Below the pieces are notes generated by a model. It searched no databases. It was not told where the DNA came from and was given only the letters and a program-made list of their open reading frames with translations. The position numbers were made by a program, and so were the translations under genes. From positions 35,001-99,000 of the forward strand of contig JAXCGZ010007563.1 in the NCBI GenBank assembly GCA_037179515.1: 64,000 bases of DNA, read 5' to 3'. This stretch comes from Halocaridina rubra (lineage: Eukaryota > Arthropoda > Malacostraca > Decapoda > Atyidae). Shown here piece by piece: positions 1 through 23,448 of the stretch (positions are counted from its first letter, which is position 1; each line of letters starts with the position of its first letter).

Positions 1-2331
1 GATCCGTTTCTCTAGTTTTTCTATTATTATATTCCAATTCATTTCCATTGTCATCTTTTCGTCTTCACAATAAGAAATTCCCAATATCTTTAGATTATAT
101 TCTGTTTTAAGCCAACGAAGAGGCCAGTCATTTTTACCATGCCATTTCCCTATCCCAGTTATACTACTTTTATCTCTATTTAAAAGGGCACCACTTGCTT
201 TTTCAAATAAATGTATTTCCTTAAAAACCTCAACTATAGATTCCTCTGTTGATACAAACACAGATGAATCATCTGCAAATCCTTGCATGCAAATTTTCCA
301 TCCATTTGGAAGCTGTGGTGATATTATTCTTTTATTATTCTTAATACCTAAAAAGAGAGGTTCTTGGTAAATTACATATAACATCATTGACAGTGGACAT
401 CCTTGTCTCACAGATCTCATAATTGGAAAAACATCACTCAACATTCCATTAATACTCAACCGACTGCAACAATCTTTATATAACATTTTCATCCAACTAA
501 TATACAAATCTGGAATTCCTAACTTATTCATAATTTTAAACAAAAATTATGAATAAGTATCAAATGCTTTATTCCAATCTAACTTCATAATGGCCATTGC
601 ATAATTATTTTTATCAGTATAATGAATAATGTCTCTAATATTATTATTGCAATGCACTATTGATCTACCTTTAACACTGCAAAACTGTTCAACAGAGATC
701 AATTTATTCATTACCGTCTTTAATCTGTTGGCCAAAAACTTAGCAATGATTTTATAGTCTACATTCAAGAGTGAAATTGGTCTCCATCCACTCAGTGTTT
801 GATCTTCACTTCCCTTACTCAACAATATTATTATGCCCTCATTTTGTAAGTTCGAAAGTTCCTGTCTGTCCAATATATGTTTTATCACTTCAAAAAAATC
901 ATTTCTAATTATTTTCCAAAATTCTTTGTAAAATTCTGATGGTAATCCATCTATTCCTGGCGCTTTCCCTGTACCCATATCTTTAATCACATTCCCTAAT
1001 TCTAACATACTAATATTACCAATTAAATCTTTACGGTCAATATCATTTAATTTATTACAACATAAATCCAGTAACATATCTTGTAACTGACAGTCACCTT
1101 CCACCTTATCATACAAGTTCCCATAAAAATCTTTAGCATGAGTTAAAATTGCTTTAGTATTATTCAATATCTGTCCATTGACACCTTTTATATTCTGCAT
1201 TATCTTATTATTTCTATTGACTTTCTCTTTCTTTAATAAATATGGAGACATTTTCTCTCCTTCAATTTTATCTTTCATTCTAGCCCTTATTTTCACTCCT
1301 TCACATATTTCATTCTGAATCCTTTATTTTATTTTTCACTGAATGTATTATATCAAAGTCTGTAATTCCTACATTAGCCTTTTGGTATAATTCTTTTAAC
1401 CTACATTGTAGTAAGTTTATCAGCCCATATTTTTCTGCTAAGATTTTTTTTGACATTTTAACAAAAAACTTTTAATTTTCTCCTTGCAATAAATCCACCA
1501 CTTGATCAAGTTATTAATCTTATACTGCTCTCCTTTTAAGAACTGCCATAGTACGCTAAAATTTTCTTTTACATCCTCTCTATTTAGAATGCTGACATTT
1601 AATTTCCACGTACCTTTACCTTTATTAGTTGACAAAAAGTTGATACTAGTAATTACCATTCAATGATCTGAAAATGCTATAGGTACTGTTTTACATGAAT
1701 TTATATGATTAAACAGACTTTTAACATATATTCTATCAATACGGGATGCATAATTTGTCTTAATATATGTATAATCTGTTACATAATTGATACTTGCAGC
1801 ATCTCTAAAACCAATCCCTTTAAGTAATTCACAAATTTTTTTTGATATTGCAGTTTTATCCAAAGAACTAACATCTTTTACATGAGTTACACTATTAAAA
1901 TCCCCTGCAAAAATTGTGTCATCTATATTTAGTCTTAAATAATATAATAATCTATCAAAAAAATCTTCTCTTTCTCTTTTCTTATTCGAGCCCGATGGAG
2001 CATAAACATTAAGTAAATGAATTTCCTTACCACCAGTTCTTATCTTTAAGCTTAGTATTCTACCTTCATAGTCCATCTCTTGTTTTATAACAGTTATAGG
2101 AGACAATCGTTTACTGATCAATATTGCAACACCTCCTTTTAAATAAGTAGTTGGATTTATAAATACTTCATAATATTGCTCTATATGATATAATGAATTT
2201 CCTGCCTTAATGTTATGTTCTTGCAACATTATTATGTCTAGTTTATAAAGATTAGCAAGAGAAATTAATTTTAATTCTTTCCTATCGTCATTCAAACCAT
2301 TGATATTTAGCGTACATACAGTCAGAGCCAT
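1..2331 (-). pseudogene. Tx1/L1-like LINE ORF2 (endonuclease-reverse transcriptase), decayed, runs off the left edge
   Basis: Non-LTR retrotransposon ORF2 read right to left. The apurinic-type endonuclease occupies 1660-2331: it opens with TLNINGLND, has the AGDFNS motif mid-domain and ends at FSDH. An in-frame TGA at 1660-1662 follows SDH, then the same frame resumes. A frameshift in an A-run near 1440 and another near 1310 break the linker. The reverse transcriptase runs from about 1296 leftward: GIDGLPSEFYKEFW, GWRPISLLN, KLDWNKAFDT (motif A), a frameshift near 547, then RQGCPLSMMLY and GFADDSS (catalytic motif C, about 260-280). The RPISLLN-type block and the ORF1 zinc knuckle fit the L1/Tx1 group; clade is inference. 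With several stops and frameshifts this copy cannot make a protein. Confidence 0.85.
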
Positions 2332-2389
2332 GAAAAATATATATATATATATATATAAAAGAGAATATAATGTGATAAAAAAAGAAACA

Positions 2390-3694
2390 TTACCCTACCA
2401 ACTTTCGTTTCTTAACATTACTAATTTCCAACTTCTTATTCTTTTTTATTTTGAGTTTACCTCCTTTTTTTACTTTAACAAACCACTGTTCTTCCTTACA
2501 CTCCTCACTTATCGACATTCCTTCAGAAAATGTTTCTTCACCGGTTTCAGTGCTTGACGATTCGCCATCTTTATCCGTTGTTTCTTTATTTATTTCCGTT
2601 ATCTCATTATCTTCCAGTATGTCTTCTTTTATAACCTTATCTAGGGCATTACACACTTCTTTGTCCTCTTCATTTACGCTTAATTGAGTAAAAGTTCCTT
2701 GATCCATATCTTTATTATCTGCAGTCCTATGCACTTCCACCGTTGTTACACCTGTTTCCAAGGGTACATCCTCTTTCCTCTTGTTAAGAGTTTGATCATC
2801 ATTTGGGAATGGTTCCTCTTGACTGCTACTAATGTGTGTCCTTTCCTCTTCATTTTCATCTGTGCATTCACTTTCATCTGTACATATTCCACTGGCTAAT
2901 TGTATTTCTTGTACTAGCGGCTCCTTTGTTTTTTGTTTGTTATCTCCATCCTTTGTTTCATTGTCTGCTCTTCCCTCCTCTAAATTCCCTGTAGAGTTAT
3001 CTTTATTAGCATTTACTTCTTGAATGGTGTGTCCAGTCCTCTTATTTTCCTCTACGTCTTGTGCACTATTCCTTTTCCTTTGAATATCAGGAAAATCTGT
3101 AGTATTATATATATTTATCCTGTCATCTAATTCAAAGTAACAATCAGCGGCCATGTGATTCTCCCTGCCACATTTAAAGCAAGTTTTCTGCTGTCCATTA
3201 TAGTAGAATACGATATTATAACAGTGAATATTTAATGAGGAGGGTACACTCCTCTTCAATTCCATCCTAGCTGTTCGTATACCATTTAGAAGTCCCTCAG
3301 CCTTTCCGTATGCAAACCGGTTTAATCTGATTCCATAAACTTTTCCATAATTCTCAAGAATTCTCTCCAAAATTGCATTATCCATATCAAATGGTGCATA
3401 GCGAATGGATATATAAGTATATTGTCTACTAAAGTTAATGATTCTGACCGTTTTGCCATTACCAACATCGACATCTTTCTCATCATACTGATCACAAAAA
3501 GCTTGAAAGATGTATGATTTACTAAATTTTAAAACATACTTTGTCTTGCTTATCTGCTGAAATCCAACAATATCATCATGCTCAATTTTCAGTACTTCAA
3601 AAATTGCATTGCACACTGCGCTATAATCAGAGCTAAATGAAAAAAAGAGCCCTATGGAGTCTTGTCTCCTAATAGGCGGAGAAAAAGAACTCAT
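2390..3694 (-). CDS. LINE ORF1 nucleic-acid-binding protein with CCHC zinc knuckle
   Basis: A 434-codon open frame directly upstream of the ORF2 above and separated from it by 58 nt that contain a short (AT)n run (2338-2357). Residues about 90-165 look like an RNA-recognition-type fold, followed by a perfect CX2CX4HX4C zinc knuckle at residues 172-185 (CFKCGRENHMAADC). The C-terminal half is low-complexity and rich in E, D, K and T, and ends in a basic stretch (KIKKNKKLE). This layout is usual for ORF1 proteins of Tx1-like LINEs, which bind the element's own RNA. It is unbroken although ORF2 is broken, so the insertion is probably moderately young. It is a transposon gene, not a host gene. 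Confidence 0.8.
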   Translation of the reverse strand: MSSFSPPIRRQDSIGLFFSFSSDYSAVCNAIFEVLKIEHDDIVGFQQISKTKYVLKFSKSYIFQAFCDQYDEKDVDVGNGKTVRIINFSRQYTYISIRYAPFDMDNAILERILENYGKVYGIRLNRFAYGKAEGLLNGIRTARMELKRSVPSSLNIHCYNIVFYYNGQQKTCFKCGRENHMAADCYFELDDRINIYNTTDFPDIQRKRNSAQDVEENKRTGHTIQEVNANKDNSTGNLEEGRADNETKDGDNKQKTKEPLVQEIQLASGICTDESECTDENEEERTHISSSQEEPFPNDDQTLNKRKEDVPLETGVTTVEVHRTADNKDMDQGTFTQLSVNEEDKEVCNALDKVIKEDILEDNEITEINKETTDKDGESSSTETGEETFSEGMSISEECKEEQWFVKVKKGGKLKIKKNKKLEISNVKKRKLVG

Positions 3695-4494
3695 CTTACA
3701 TCAGGCTGTTTATGACGCAAGAATAGTCCTAGAGCATGTTCTCTTTTCGCCCATACCCCAAGGGTACCGCCCACAAAAGATTATGCTTATAAATCTAAGA
3801 CTGTGCACTATATACAAACACTTATAAGCACAAATCAATCACTGTCACATTAAGCCTAATGTCTCAAAAAATAAAGTTCCAAAACGTTCTATTTCACTGA
3901 AATAACGAAGAAATATACAGCGCTTTCAAAACGATGTTTACAACTCCGCTTCTCCAACTCGACTCTCACACCTAAATTCACTCTATTAAGGTATATAAGA
4001 CTTGAAATTTGAATTAAGATGAGTTATGTTACGGTACGTTAGTTAGATTCGGTTATTCAAGTACGTCTTACCGTCCACCAATATCGGCCCTAACACAAAA
4101 AGTTGTGATTTCCGAGAAAAACAATTATCAGAGTTTTTCAAAACCTATCAGTAAACATGGCCGAGTCCAAAAATTGAAGGGGTGCATAAAATGAATCTTA
4201 ACTTATTTTTGGACTTTTTTTTTTTTTTTTCTAGGTTTCGATGTGTTTTGCACTAGTCTGATTCTTGATTTTCTTGGAAATCACCATTGTTTGTGTTAGT
4301 GCCGGCATTGGTAATCGGTAATGGTTACTTAACTTGCCCAAGTAACTTGATCAAACTCAAATTTGAAGCCTTACATGCCTTAACAAAGTGAACTTGGGTG
4401 TTTTTACATCAGCGTGACACATATCTGGTAACGCTGATATTTTTAGAAAGCTATGGCCGGGTGTGCAAACCAAATCCTAACGATAGTTAAGTTT

Positions 4495-4560
4495 GATTTG
4501 GTTAGGTTGGGTTTTATAAAATTTTGGTTAGGTTGTGTCAGGTTAGGTTAGGGTTGGTTG
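4495..4560 (+). repeat. Interstitial TTAGG-like patch
   Basis: Several GGTTAGGTT units occur close together with degenerate spacers, including CAGGTTAGGTTAGGGTTGG. The unit matches the arthropod telomeric pentamer TTAGG. A complementary patch with CCCAACCTAACC lies at about 25496-25576. Confidence 0.45.
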
Positions 4561-5023
4561 TTTCAGTATTGATTAGGTTCAATTGCATCATGGTTAGGAA
4601 ACCAAGAAATAGATTAACTAGATTCTAAAAGGTAGGATTCACACTCAAGTGGCAACCATTTGGCTATTACCTATTGAATTGGCAGTTGTCCCAAGGAGTA
4701 ATGATCGTACTTCCCATTTTAGGTACTAAACACATGAGAAAATTATAAAACAAATGTAGTAAGAATAATCCCTCCAGACAGTTCGATCCTAAGGCTTCCT
4801 TCAAGTGACAATTATTTTCCTATTCCTACATCTACACTGAATATTCTGGCAAATTCGTAACACATCAATTATTATCCCTTTATCTCTGACAAGTCACAAC
4901 TTTCCCCATATCCTTTTCTATTTGCTCTCTTTCTCATCATTATTATTCTTGCAGCCTTTCTGTATTATATATTTCTTATCATTTCTAGCCTGAAGCTGCG
5001 ACATTTTTCTTAAATGTTTTTTA

Positions 5024-5075
5024 GTGCCCGGGACAGATGAGGGAAATTTCCTTGGTCTGTCCCGTTGCTAGACTC
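5024..5075 (+). repeat. GTGCCCGGG-type short repeat
   Basis: Begins GTGCCCGGGACAGATGAGG and continues to TCTGTCCCGTTGCTAGAC. It resembles the 3' end of the LINE pieces at 7146 and 29552 (reverse complement) and the fragments at 35861 and 52211. Confidence 0.4.
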
Positions 5076-5411
5076 ATAGTAATAAGTGTCCACTAGTGAT
5101 GATAATTCCACTCAATAGTAAACACAATCCTCTCTTACAACCCATCGTCCCCATTTTTTTTAATTTTTGCTTATTTTAAATTAATCTGACTTAATCAAAC
5201 CTAAACTGACCAGGCAAGATAGTCCCTTTTTCCCTTGTTGGGAGGCATTATTCTTACTTGATTCGTTTTTTATGCCAATTTCTTATACATGCTGGCAATT
5301 TTGCCTATAATAACCCAAATTCTTGTATATCAATTTAAGCCAAAGAAACACCTTGTTTAATAATGTTTGATTTTTTTATAATGTAAAATTCTCTTTTCTT
5401 TTCTTTTTCAG

Positions 5412-11131
<5,720 letters not shown>

Positions 11132-11132
11132 G

Positions 11133-11133
<1 letters not shown>

Positions 11134-11229
<96 letters not shown>

Positions 11230-11251
11230 AATTATTATTTTTATTATTACT

Positions 11252-11311
<60 letters not shown>
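11134..11311. repeat. (TA)n then (ATT)n microsatellite after RhoGEF stop
   Basis: TA units from 11134 to 11230 pass into ATT units to 11311. The TAA stop of the RhoGEF ends at 11131, so the tract would form the start of its 3' UTR. Confidence 0.97.
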
Positions 11312-12245
11312 GAATCCCCTAAAGTTCTCATGGCTAGACATTAATTTTCTGTACACACACACTGTTATTGATAGAAATTATAGCAATATTCATTGCGTAT
11401 ATGCGGCTTGCCCAACTGAAAAGCAACTATCGATGTATAAACTCTTTTAAGTTATCAAATCCTCAATCATTCTCCTCATCGATATTTGCTCATATTTGTA
11501 ATCAACATTTGCTTTTTTCACCACATTTCAGTGTTTATTTTGTTTGTATTCCTCTACAAATTCGTCATTATAGCAATTGTATTCATAACAGGCATATAAA
11601 CAGTAGTATATAATGTTACATATAAATTATAATTTGTTTTGCCTTTTTTTGTCGACATAAGTGCAAGTTTTATTGGATGCAATCGTTTATTTCAGACTAT
11701 GCTAGTATTTTTTCATTATTCGTCATATTTTTTAAAGTATCTGTTTCATGCCTTTCCACACACTTTTACAATGAATTAGGACCAAACTTGATCAGATCAG
11801 TGCTATTTGTTTGCTTACACCATTGAGAATTGCTTCGACTCTGCACCTCATATTTACTTAAAGTAAATGCATTAACGTTGATAATTATAACACACACAAA
11901 AACAGTACAGTTTTAAATTTCGACTATTCCGTATGTAGTTTCTAGAGAAAGTAACTCGTACATATAAATTTGGAGTTTACAGTACTGTAGATGTTTGACT
12001 TCCATTCTCCATGTCTCCAGAGTATGTGATTGCTTCTATGCTTCAAGTAGCTTTCACACATCATGGGTCTTGTAGCATTATGATGAGATGCACAGGTAAA
12101 AATGAGAAATTACGTACAGTATCTTATATTTTTTTATTATAATTCCCACATCACACTGAAACCAGCAGAGTGGCCACAATTTAATATAAAGAGGAGAGAA
12201 AATTTTCCAATTTCGCCTCTTCCGTCAGTAGTCATGTAGTAAGAA

Positions 12246-12330
12246 AGAAAGGGATGGAATTCGTTCTCCCATTACCACCAATATCCATTTAGTCAGCTTT
12301 TACGACATATACAGGGAATGAAGGTGATTT
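12246..12330 (+). repeat. TTTTACGACATGCAGGG-type dispersed repeat
   Basis: Contains ATTTAGTCAGCTTTTACGAC then ATACAGGGAATGAAGG. Related segments occur at about 14417-14472, 33716-33782 and 49278-49365. Confidence 0.4.
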
Positions 12331-12787
12331 TTTTTTTCCTCTCCGTCTTCAAGGATAAAGTTACAAGTACCCATTGATTCGGCAGGGTTGTCGCAAAGGC
12401 AGCATATAAATTAAGGTAGAAAGATAAAGAGCAAAATTCTATTTTCAAGTTCTGAAAAACGGTATGCTTTTAGTCTTATTACTTTGCCATAAAATACAGA
12501 TATCCTAGTATTTTAACCTTTACACATGAATATCACATAACAAAAAAAAAAAGGAAAAAAATTGCTATATATCTACTGTCTTATTTGGCTCAGTGAATTT
12601 TGATATGACATTACATTTCTCTCTTCATATCACTTTTGTTGGCAAAAGAGGAACGAAGGTTGATTCAACCAATAGTAAAATAATAAGGTTTCAGCTTTCA
12701 TTATGGCCTGTGTGTGTGGTTGAGTGTCAACTTGAAACACCTTTCAGTAAATTACAAGGTCAAAATAAAATACGAGTGTGTAGAGTA

Positions 12788-12913
12788 GGAGGAGGATAGG
12801 AGGGGAAAAAAAGGGACGGGATTAAGGATATAAGGGAATTGGAGGGAAAAGCACGAAAATTAAATAAAGTAAGAGAGAAAAAAGAGAGGGGCAAACCCTC
12901 GTGCTAAGTTTTT
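12788..12913 (-). repeat. Short dispersed repeat, copy 2 (inverted relative to 6088)
   Basis: Near-exact reverse complement of 6088-6210: GGATAGGAGGGGAAAAAAAG, then GGATATAAGGGAATTGGAGG and AGCACGAAAATTAAATAAAG. No A tail is present. Confidence 0.6.
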
Positions 12914-13035
12914 GTAGAGTAGGTTGTTTCATGCTCTCACTCGCATGACAAATTATCACAAATACATATGGAAGTAAACCTCTTTATACAATCCCATCGT
13001 TAGGTTTAATTTTAGTTTAAGCTATTTACATGTTA

Positions 13036-13054
13036 CTATTATTATTTTTATTTC

Positions 13055-13138
<84 letters not shown>

Positions 13139-13232
13139 CATTATTATTTTTATTATTTTAGTATTGTACTTTGTTTTGATTTTGTGCTTGCTAGCACAGT
13201 TTTCTTGTAATAAATAACCCATTATGACATTT

Positions 13233-13309
<77 letters not shown>
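13036..13309. repeat. (ATT)n and (AT)n microsatellites
   Basis: (ATT)n 13036-13159 with minor interruptions and (AT)n 13235-13309. Confidence 0.97.
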
Positions 13310-13312
<3 letters not shown>

Positions 13313-13945
13313 AAACTCCAATACCATCTTTGCAGCAATAGAAGTTGGTAAACTAAAATCAATTTCCAAGTGATAAATCTGCCAGAAATGTGATATGTAA
13401 GTTGTATGATCTACAGCAACATAGTAGGTGTAATATACTGTAGAGTCTATAAATATGAAAAAGAAATATGTATAAAGTATTTTGAAATCATATTTATATG
13501 TTTGTACCCACTTTTTCAGATTCCAATTGTAGCGTTAGGTACCCAATAATAATGTGTTGTAACTCGAAGGAGCTAAAAAAAATTTTGCCTGCAGCAGCTG
13601 TTAATCAGTGTTTTAGGATAGATCATGGCTGTGTTACTGAGTTAGCTTAAGTCATTTTCTAGGTCGACCAAAACGTCATCTTGGTTTGGCCCTTGCATAT
13701 CGAAACCTATGCCAATTCCTGATCTATAGGCATTGCTGTTGGGCAGATCAGATGTGAAATTCTTGGTCCTCTTTTCCCAGTTCCTTATAATTCATGCTTC
13801 TGAAAGTATCACTGTATATTGGATTACATTAGATATAAAGTGCAAAAACATTAAAAAATTTTAGCATTGAAATAAATTATTTGTCTCATAAAGAAAAATA
13901 TAAAAAATTAGATTCCTTTTGTGAAGTTAGCACACACATTGTTAA
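13310..13945. other. Intergenic, nothing recognised
   Basis: AT-rich unique-looking sequence with no open frame of note and no recognised repeat. Confidence 0.5.
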
Positions 13946-13946
13946 A

Positions 13947-14042
<96 letters not shown>

Positions 14043-14068
14043 CATCATCATCATCATCATCATCATCT
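13946..14068. repeat. (AAT)n followed by (CAT)n
   Basis: About 32 AAT units pass directly into nine CAT units. A 115-codon frame crosses it only because both triplets avoid stops. Confidence 0.97.
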
Positions 14069-14946
14069 CTGTACAGAGGTAGGAATTTCTCTTGTACAGG
14101 ACTGGTTAAGTCAAAGCATGCACCTGCTTGCTACTAGCACTACGCACTCCATCATAACATCGCACCTTGGGGATGAAATGTCACTGCAAATCGCCCTCCT
14201 GCTGCACTGCTTGGGTCACACAGCATAACTGAGGTATAGCTCATCTTCCATGGGCTAATTTTTTTCTTACAGTACACCACAATCCATGAGGCTTGCAGAG
14301 GGCCCAACAAAGAGGAAGGCAGCTGTTCTATGTTAAAAAAATATTACAGAAAATGATATCAACTCTTACTACACAGAGTGTGAGAGAGATTTTCTTTCTC
14401 TCTCATAACCAAGGATAGCCTTTTAGTCGCTTTTTACAACACACATGGAATACAAGGGTAGAATTCCTTCCCCACCACCACCACAAGAAATAAATAAAGA
14501 GTTTATTTTCCCACACTTGCTCAGTGTTTTAAACTAGGATGGGGTAGGTGGGTGTGGTTTGCCACGAAATGAATTGGTGAGAGGTCAATTAGCTATGGCT
14601 GCCGGGCCTCACGGTACAAGACTTTTGCCCACTTAACCTGTGAATGGCTCCGTGTGGTAGGGAAGGAATTGTGGTGACCAGTGACATCCCTTTTAGTATG
14701 CTGTTACGCAGGGACCTTAAAGGAGCATTCAACTCTCCCATGATCAGGAATATTGTTTATATTAGGATAGAGTTCTTACTCCTCCACCAAGTCCAAAAAT
14801 TTTCTTTCAGTATAGGGATGACATTTATTCTTCACCTCCAACACCAAGGATATCATTTAAGTCATCTCTTGCATCATGTAGTAAAATCAATGAAAGAATA
14901 ATATGTAACCTACCACAATAAACTTATGCAACTTTGCAGTATGAAG

Positions 14947-14947
<1 letters not shown>
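14069..14947. other. Intergenic, one short repeat fragment
   Basis: No gene recognised. 14417-14472 carries a diverged TTTTAGTCGCTTTTTACAAC repeat fragment. Confidence 0.45.
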
Positions 14948-15036
<89 letters not shown>

Positions 15037-15130
15037 CTTTCCTTTCTTGACGTCGGCTACCCCCCAATTTAAGGGGGAAACAGCCACAGTATATGTATGT
15101 ATGTATGTATTATTATTATTATTATTATTA
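14948..15130. repeat. (ATT)n, (GTAT)n, (TAT)n cluster
   Basis: (ATT)n 14948-15035, a short unique spacer, (GTAT)n near 15093-15110, then (TAT)n to 15130. Confidence 0.95.
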
Positions 15131-15336
15131 CTTAACAATTCATACATGGAAATTGATATGATTATTCATGAAAATTAAGTGAATTAAAATATGCAGTATT
15201 TTAAAACGTCTTTATTTGTAATGTTTTTGGGAAGTGGTAAATTTTCGATGAAGTAAATGAAGCATGATTATACTGTAAGTTGGGAACTGTAGTTCTAAGG
15301 TATTTTATTTCTGTACTGTTGGGATGTAGATGAGTT

Positions 15337-20089
<4,753 letters not shown>

Positions 20090-21730
20090 AGCAAAAAAAA
20101 AAATCGAGATACCAGAGTAATAATCGGCTGCTTGACCCTGAACAAGTACATTCCCAGTGGCAATTTCAGAATGTTGACAAGAATGGAGTATCTACACCAC
20201 TAACGCAAACTGACATATCACAGTAGCCATTACTGTGCGTTGCTTCTGGGTTTTAAGTCTGGCAACGACAAAGGTTTGCTACCAAGTCATCCCTTTTGGT
20301 CACAGTATTGCCCCAGTGTCGTTTGCAAATTCTTTCAAAGCCACTTAGAAAACTCTTGGAAAGGAACATTCAAGTGGCTGCTTACTTGGACAATTGGCTA
20401 AAATAGAGGCATTTGGAAATATCATGCTGTGTTGCATCAGGTGATATGACACCAAAAAATTGTCTTGATAAACTACAAGATGTCACATCTGCTATCTTTA
20501 TGGACTTTGAATATCTGATTATATATTGACATCTGCCCACCAATTTAGAGGCCTCCCCTTGTTCGAAAAAACTGGACCTGTTAAGAGCAATAATTTGTCT
20601 AAAAAGAAAACCAAAATCTTCGAGATGGAAGTTGAAAAGGTTTTGGGAACTTCCAACATGCATCCATTATTGACCTCATTTTAAGAACCAACCTAAAGGA
20701 AATGAATGAAACCCTTCATTCAGCATAAAAAAAGAGGGGCTTTAGGACGAGGAAGGAGCTACACCATTTCCAAATTACAATATAAACATGGCTTGGTGAT
20801 CAGAGACCAGCACGTTGATGCAGTGGAAGCAATTACTCAGTCATTATGTTTTCCTCCGATAAAGCAGCCTTCGAAAATTTTAGAGCGTCAGTACCCTTAA
20901 AATGTTCCTTATCATTCCTCCTGCTTCTATACATCTGAATTTGAGGGAGTTAACATCACAAAGAAATTTATAACAAAACAGCAAGAGACTAACTGGTCAA
21001 CCTTTACCACATTCAGGATGGTGTCAGGATAGTCTTGAATTTCTCAGATTTTCTATTCTCAATAAAGATCTTTATGTGGCAATAATTGCTACCTATATAT
21101 CAGTCTTGGCTAATCTTCTACACCGTAGGTTCAACATAGATGTCTCCGACAGTGTTTATCAATTTCAATACACATTACCCAATGCAGACATGGAACTTCA
21201 TTTAGGTAAGAGACTTTTGAAACTGCATCTCTTTACCTAGGAAATTTTGCTTTTTGACACTCGTGCCCAAGCCATGTTCCCTACCTCATTTGCCTCCACC
21301 TTCAGAATTAAACAATTACCTGTGTTTATAGAGGAGACCATTTTTCAAGCAGCCTGCAGATGGTTTTCTGTTATTTCAGTTAGACTCAGATATCTTATCG
21401 AAGTATAAAATATCCACTCTTTCTAGGACACCAATCCTCATTACCTAACTCCAAAAAAAATTAGCAATACCCAGTGAATGCCTTAAAATTCTAACTTAAT
21501 ATCTCCTGTCATTACAAACCAACTTCTTCGCCTTACAGGGAAACGTTAGGCTCTCCTGTAAAGCTGTGCCAGCCAAAATGTAAAGCTTACCCCCACGACA
21601 TGAGAAAAATTGCCACTACATTAGCATTCAACCCTTTCATTGTCATTCAAGACGTGTGTGTGTGTGTGTGTCACTACTTAAAGGACATTAATAACTGTGA
21701 GAACCTGCACTGTACCATCATTACAAAATA
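20090..21730 (+). pseudogene. DIRS-like tyrosine-recombinase retrotransposon remnant (RT + recombinase)
   Basis: Decayed in several frames but with an ordered set of motifs. Reverse transcriptase: TRVIIGCLTLNKYIPSGNF near 20110, LLLGFKSGND near 20245, CYQVIPFGHSIAPVSF near 20280, and AAYLDNWL at 20377-20400, where the DIRS hallmark YLDDWL carries D to N. Tyrosine recombinase: FLRFSILNKDLYVAIIATYI near 21050, then VLANLLHRRFNIDVSDSV. At 21590 comes AYPHDMRKIATTLAF, the H-x-x-R box, followed after a TG microsatellite (21654-21671) by HYLKDI, the last catalytic block. DIRS elements integrate with a recombinase instead of a DDE integrase. Stops and frameshifts show it is dead. Ends were not found. 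Confidence 0.7.
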
Positions 21731-23351
21731 AGGAGTGTGAAAAAATAATAGTAATTGAATGGAATTGTGATGTTTCAGTGTGTTGTGCACACTACTCATA
21801 TTGCCCTCTTTAACTCTTGTAATTGTCCTCTGGATCTATGCCTTATTCACTCACCTTTGCGTAACGTTAAATTTAATTTTTTAAGTACTTCAGGGTGACC
21901 GTTATTAGCCTATGTTTCTTATAATTACCTCTAGTTTGTACTAACCAATTAATCCCACTTCTGTGTGTTCTATTGAATGTACTTTATTTATGGCAACTAT
22001 TGTTACTTCTTTTTCTCTAGATTATGCTTTGGCTTAACTGAGCCACTTCTAGCGTACCTTTCAGCAAAAAGGATTCCTCCAAAGCCTCTGTGTATTACTC
22101 CATATGTACTTATGTGTTTTTCTTTGTGATACAAGTCACACTGAAAACTATTCAATGAATAATTTGTCTATTTAAAAATAAAACAAATAATGATAGATAA
22201 GTCAGTAGTTCAAATTGACTCTATAGTCTTGCCAAGTCTAGAAGTCCCCTTTCACCCTCCTTATAATCGGTGTTTGTAATAATCTAGATGGGATGCATGG
22301 ATGCAAACAGAAAATGGAGCTCTGAGGAAAGAAAAGCATATTTTTTTGAAGTCTCCATACAGCCCATAAACACCCAGCCTGCCTTTCCTTACTTTTATCT
22401 TGGATGTCTTAGTCTCACAAGATAAAACTTTGTTTGCTTTATTGGTAACGGCTACAAGAGGGTAATTATATTTCCCCATGTCTCTGTGAACTGCGGCCTA
22501 CACCCCTATTGCCCACAAAGCTTGTAAAAGAGATTATCAGTGTGAACATTTGTCTGGAACAGGTGTTCCATCTTTCTTTGAGAGAGACTTTATTCAAAAC
22601 TGGCTACTACCTGAAAGAGTGACTCTTGACAATATGTGTCGAGAAAGAAATATACGATTTTCCTTCCTCAAAGCAAGTTTATAAATATTTTGAAGATGCC
22701 ATATACCAATGAAGCCAGAAAGAAGGCCTAAGCTGAGACAAAAGAATTGAGGTAGTAGGGCGTAACTTTGTCTTCCCCATTATTGCTTCTTCTTTTGTTG
22801 TGTTCTGCCGCAAAAAAAAAATAATATTAAGAGGGAGGAATTGCCAAAATACCACTCCCTTACCCCTTTTATCGCCGCCATGATATGTACCTCTTCACCT
22901 GAAATAACTACATTAATTTATAGTCAAACGTAAAGAAATGTTTTACATTACACTCATTGGTTTTATGTACATTAATTCATCTTCTCCCAAAAGCCAATAC
23001 ACCAGATACTTGAAGGACAAAGTAAGGAAAGAAGCCAATGACTTGTATTGTATATTAACATGTTTATTTGTTATTATTATTTCTCTTACCTTCAATACCT
23101 TATTTAATATAGAAAACATTACATAAAATTACAAAAATTGTTAAGAAAAAATCATTGAGAACACTGATGGGAAGGGGTATGAGGAAAGAAGAGTATGATT
23201 TGGTGAGATAAAAAAAAATAATAAAGAGTAATGATAAGATTTCTAATGAGAATTGAATAAATGTGCACGCTTGTTTGCATGGTTACAAGTTATATATATT
23301 AGAGAAAACTTAAAGATGTGTAAAATACTACAATTATACCTTTATTTACAG

Positions 23352-23448
<97 letters not shown>

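Larger units (their letters stand above)
3695..5411. other. Non-coding: LINE 5' flank and RhoGEF intron
   Basis: No coding region is seen. The first few hundred bases after 3694 are probably the 5' UTR of the Tx1-like LINE; I cannot place its end. The rest is intron upstream of the first visible RhoGEF exon. It holds a TTAGG-like patch (4495-4560) and a GTGCCCGGG-type repeat (5024-5075), ending in a pyrimidine-rich tract and AG at 5411. Confidence 0.6.
11312..13034. other. Intergenic or 3' UTR sequence with short dispersed repeats
   Basis: No gene recognised. Part may be RhoGEF 3' UTR. It holds a TTTTACGACAT-type repeat (12246-12330) and the inverted copy of the 6088 repeat (12788-12913). 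Confidence 0.5.
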
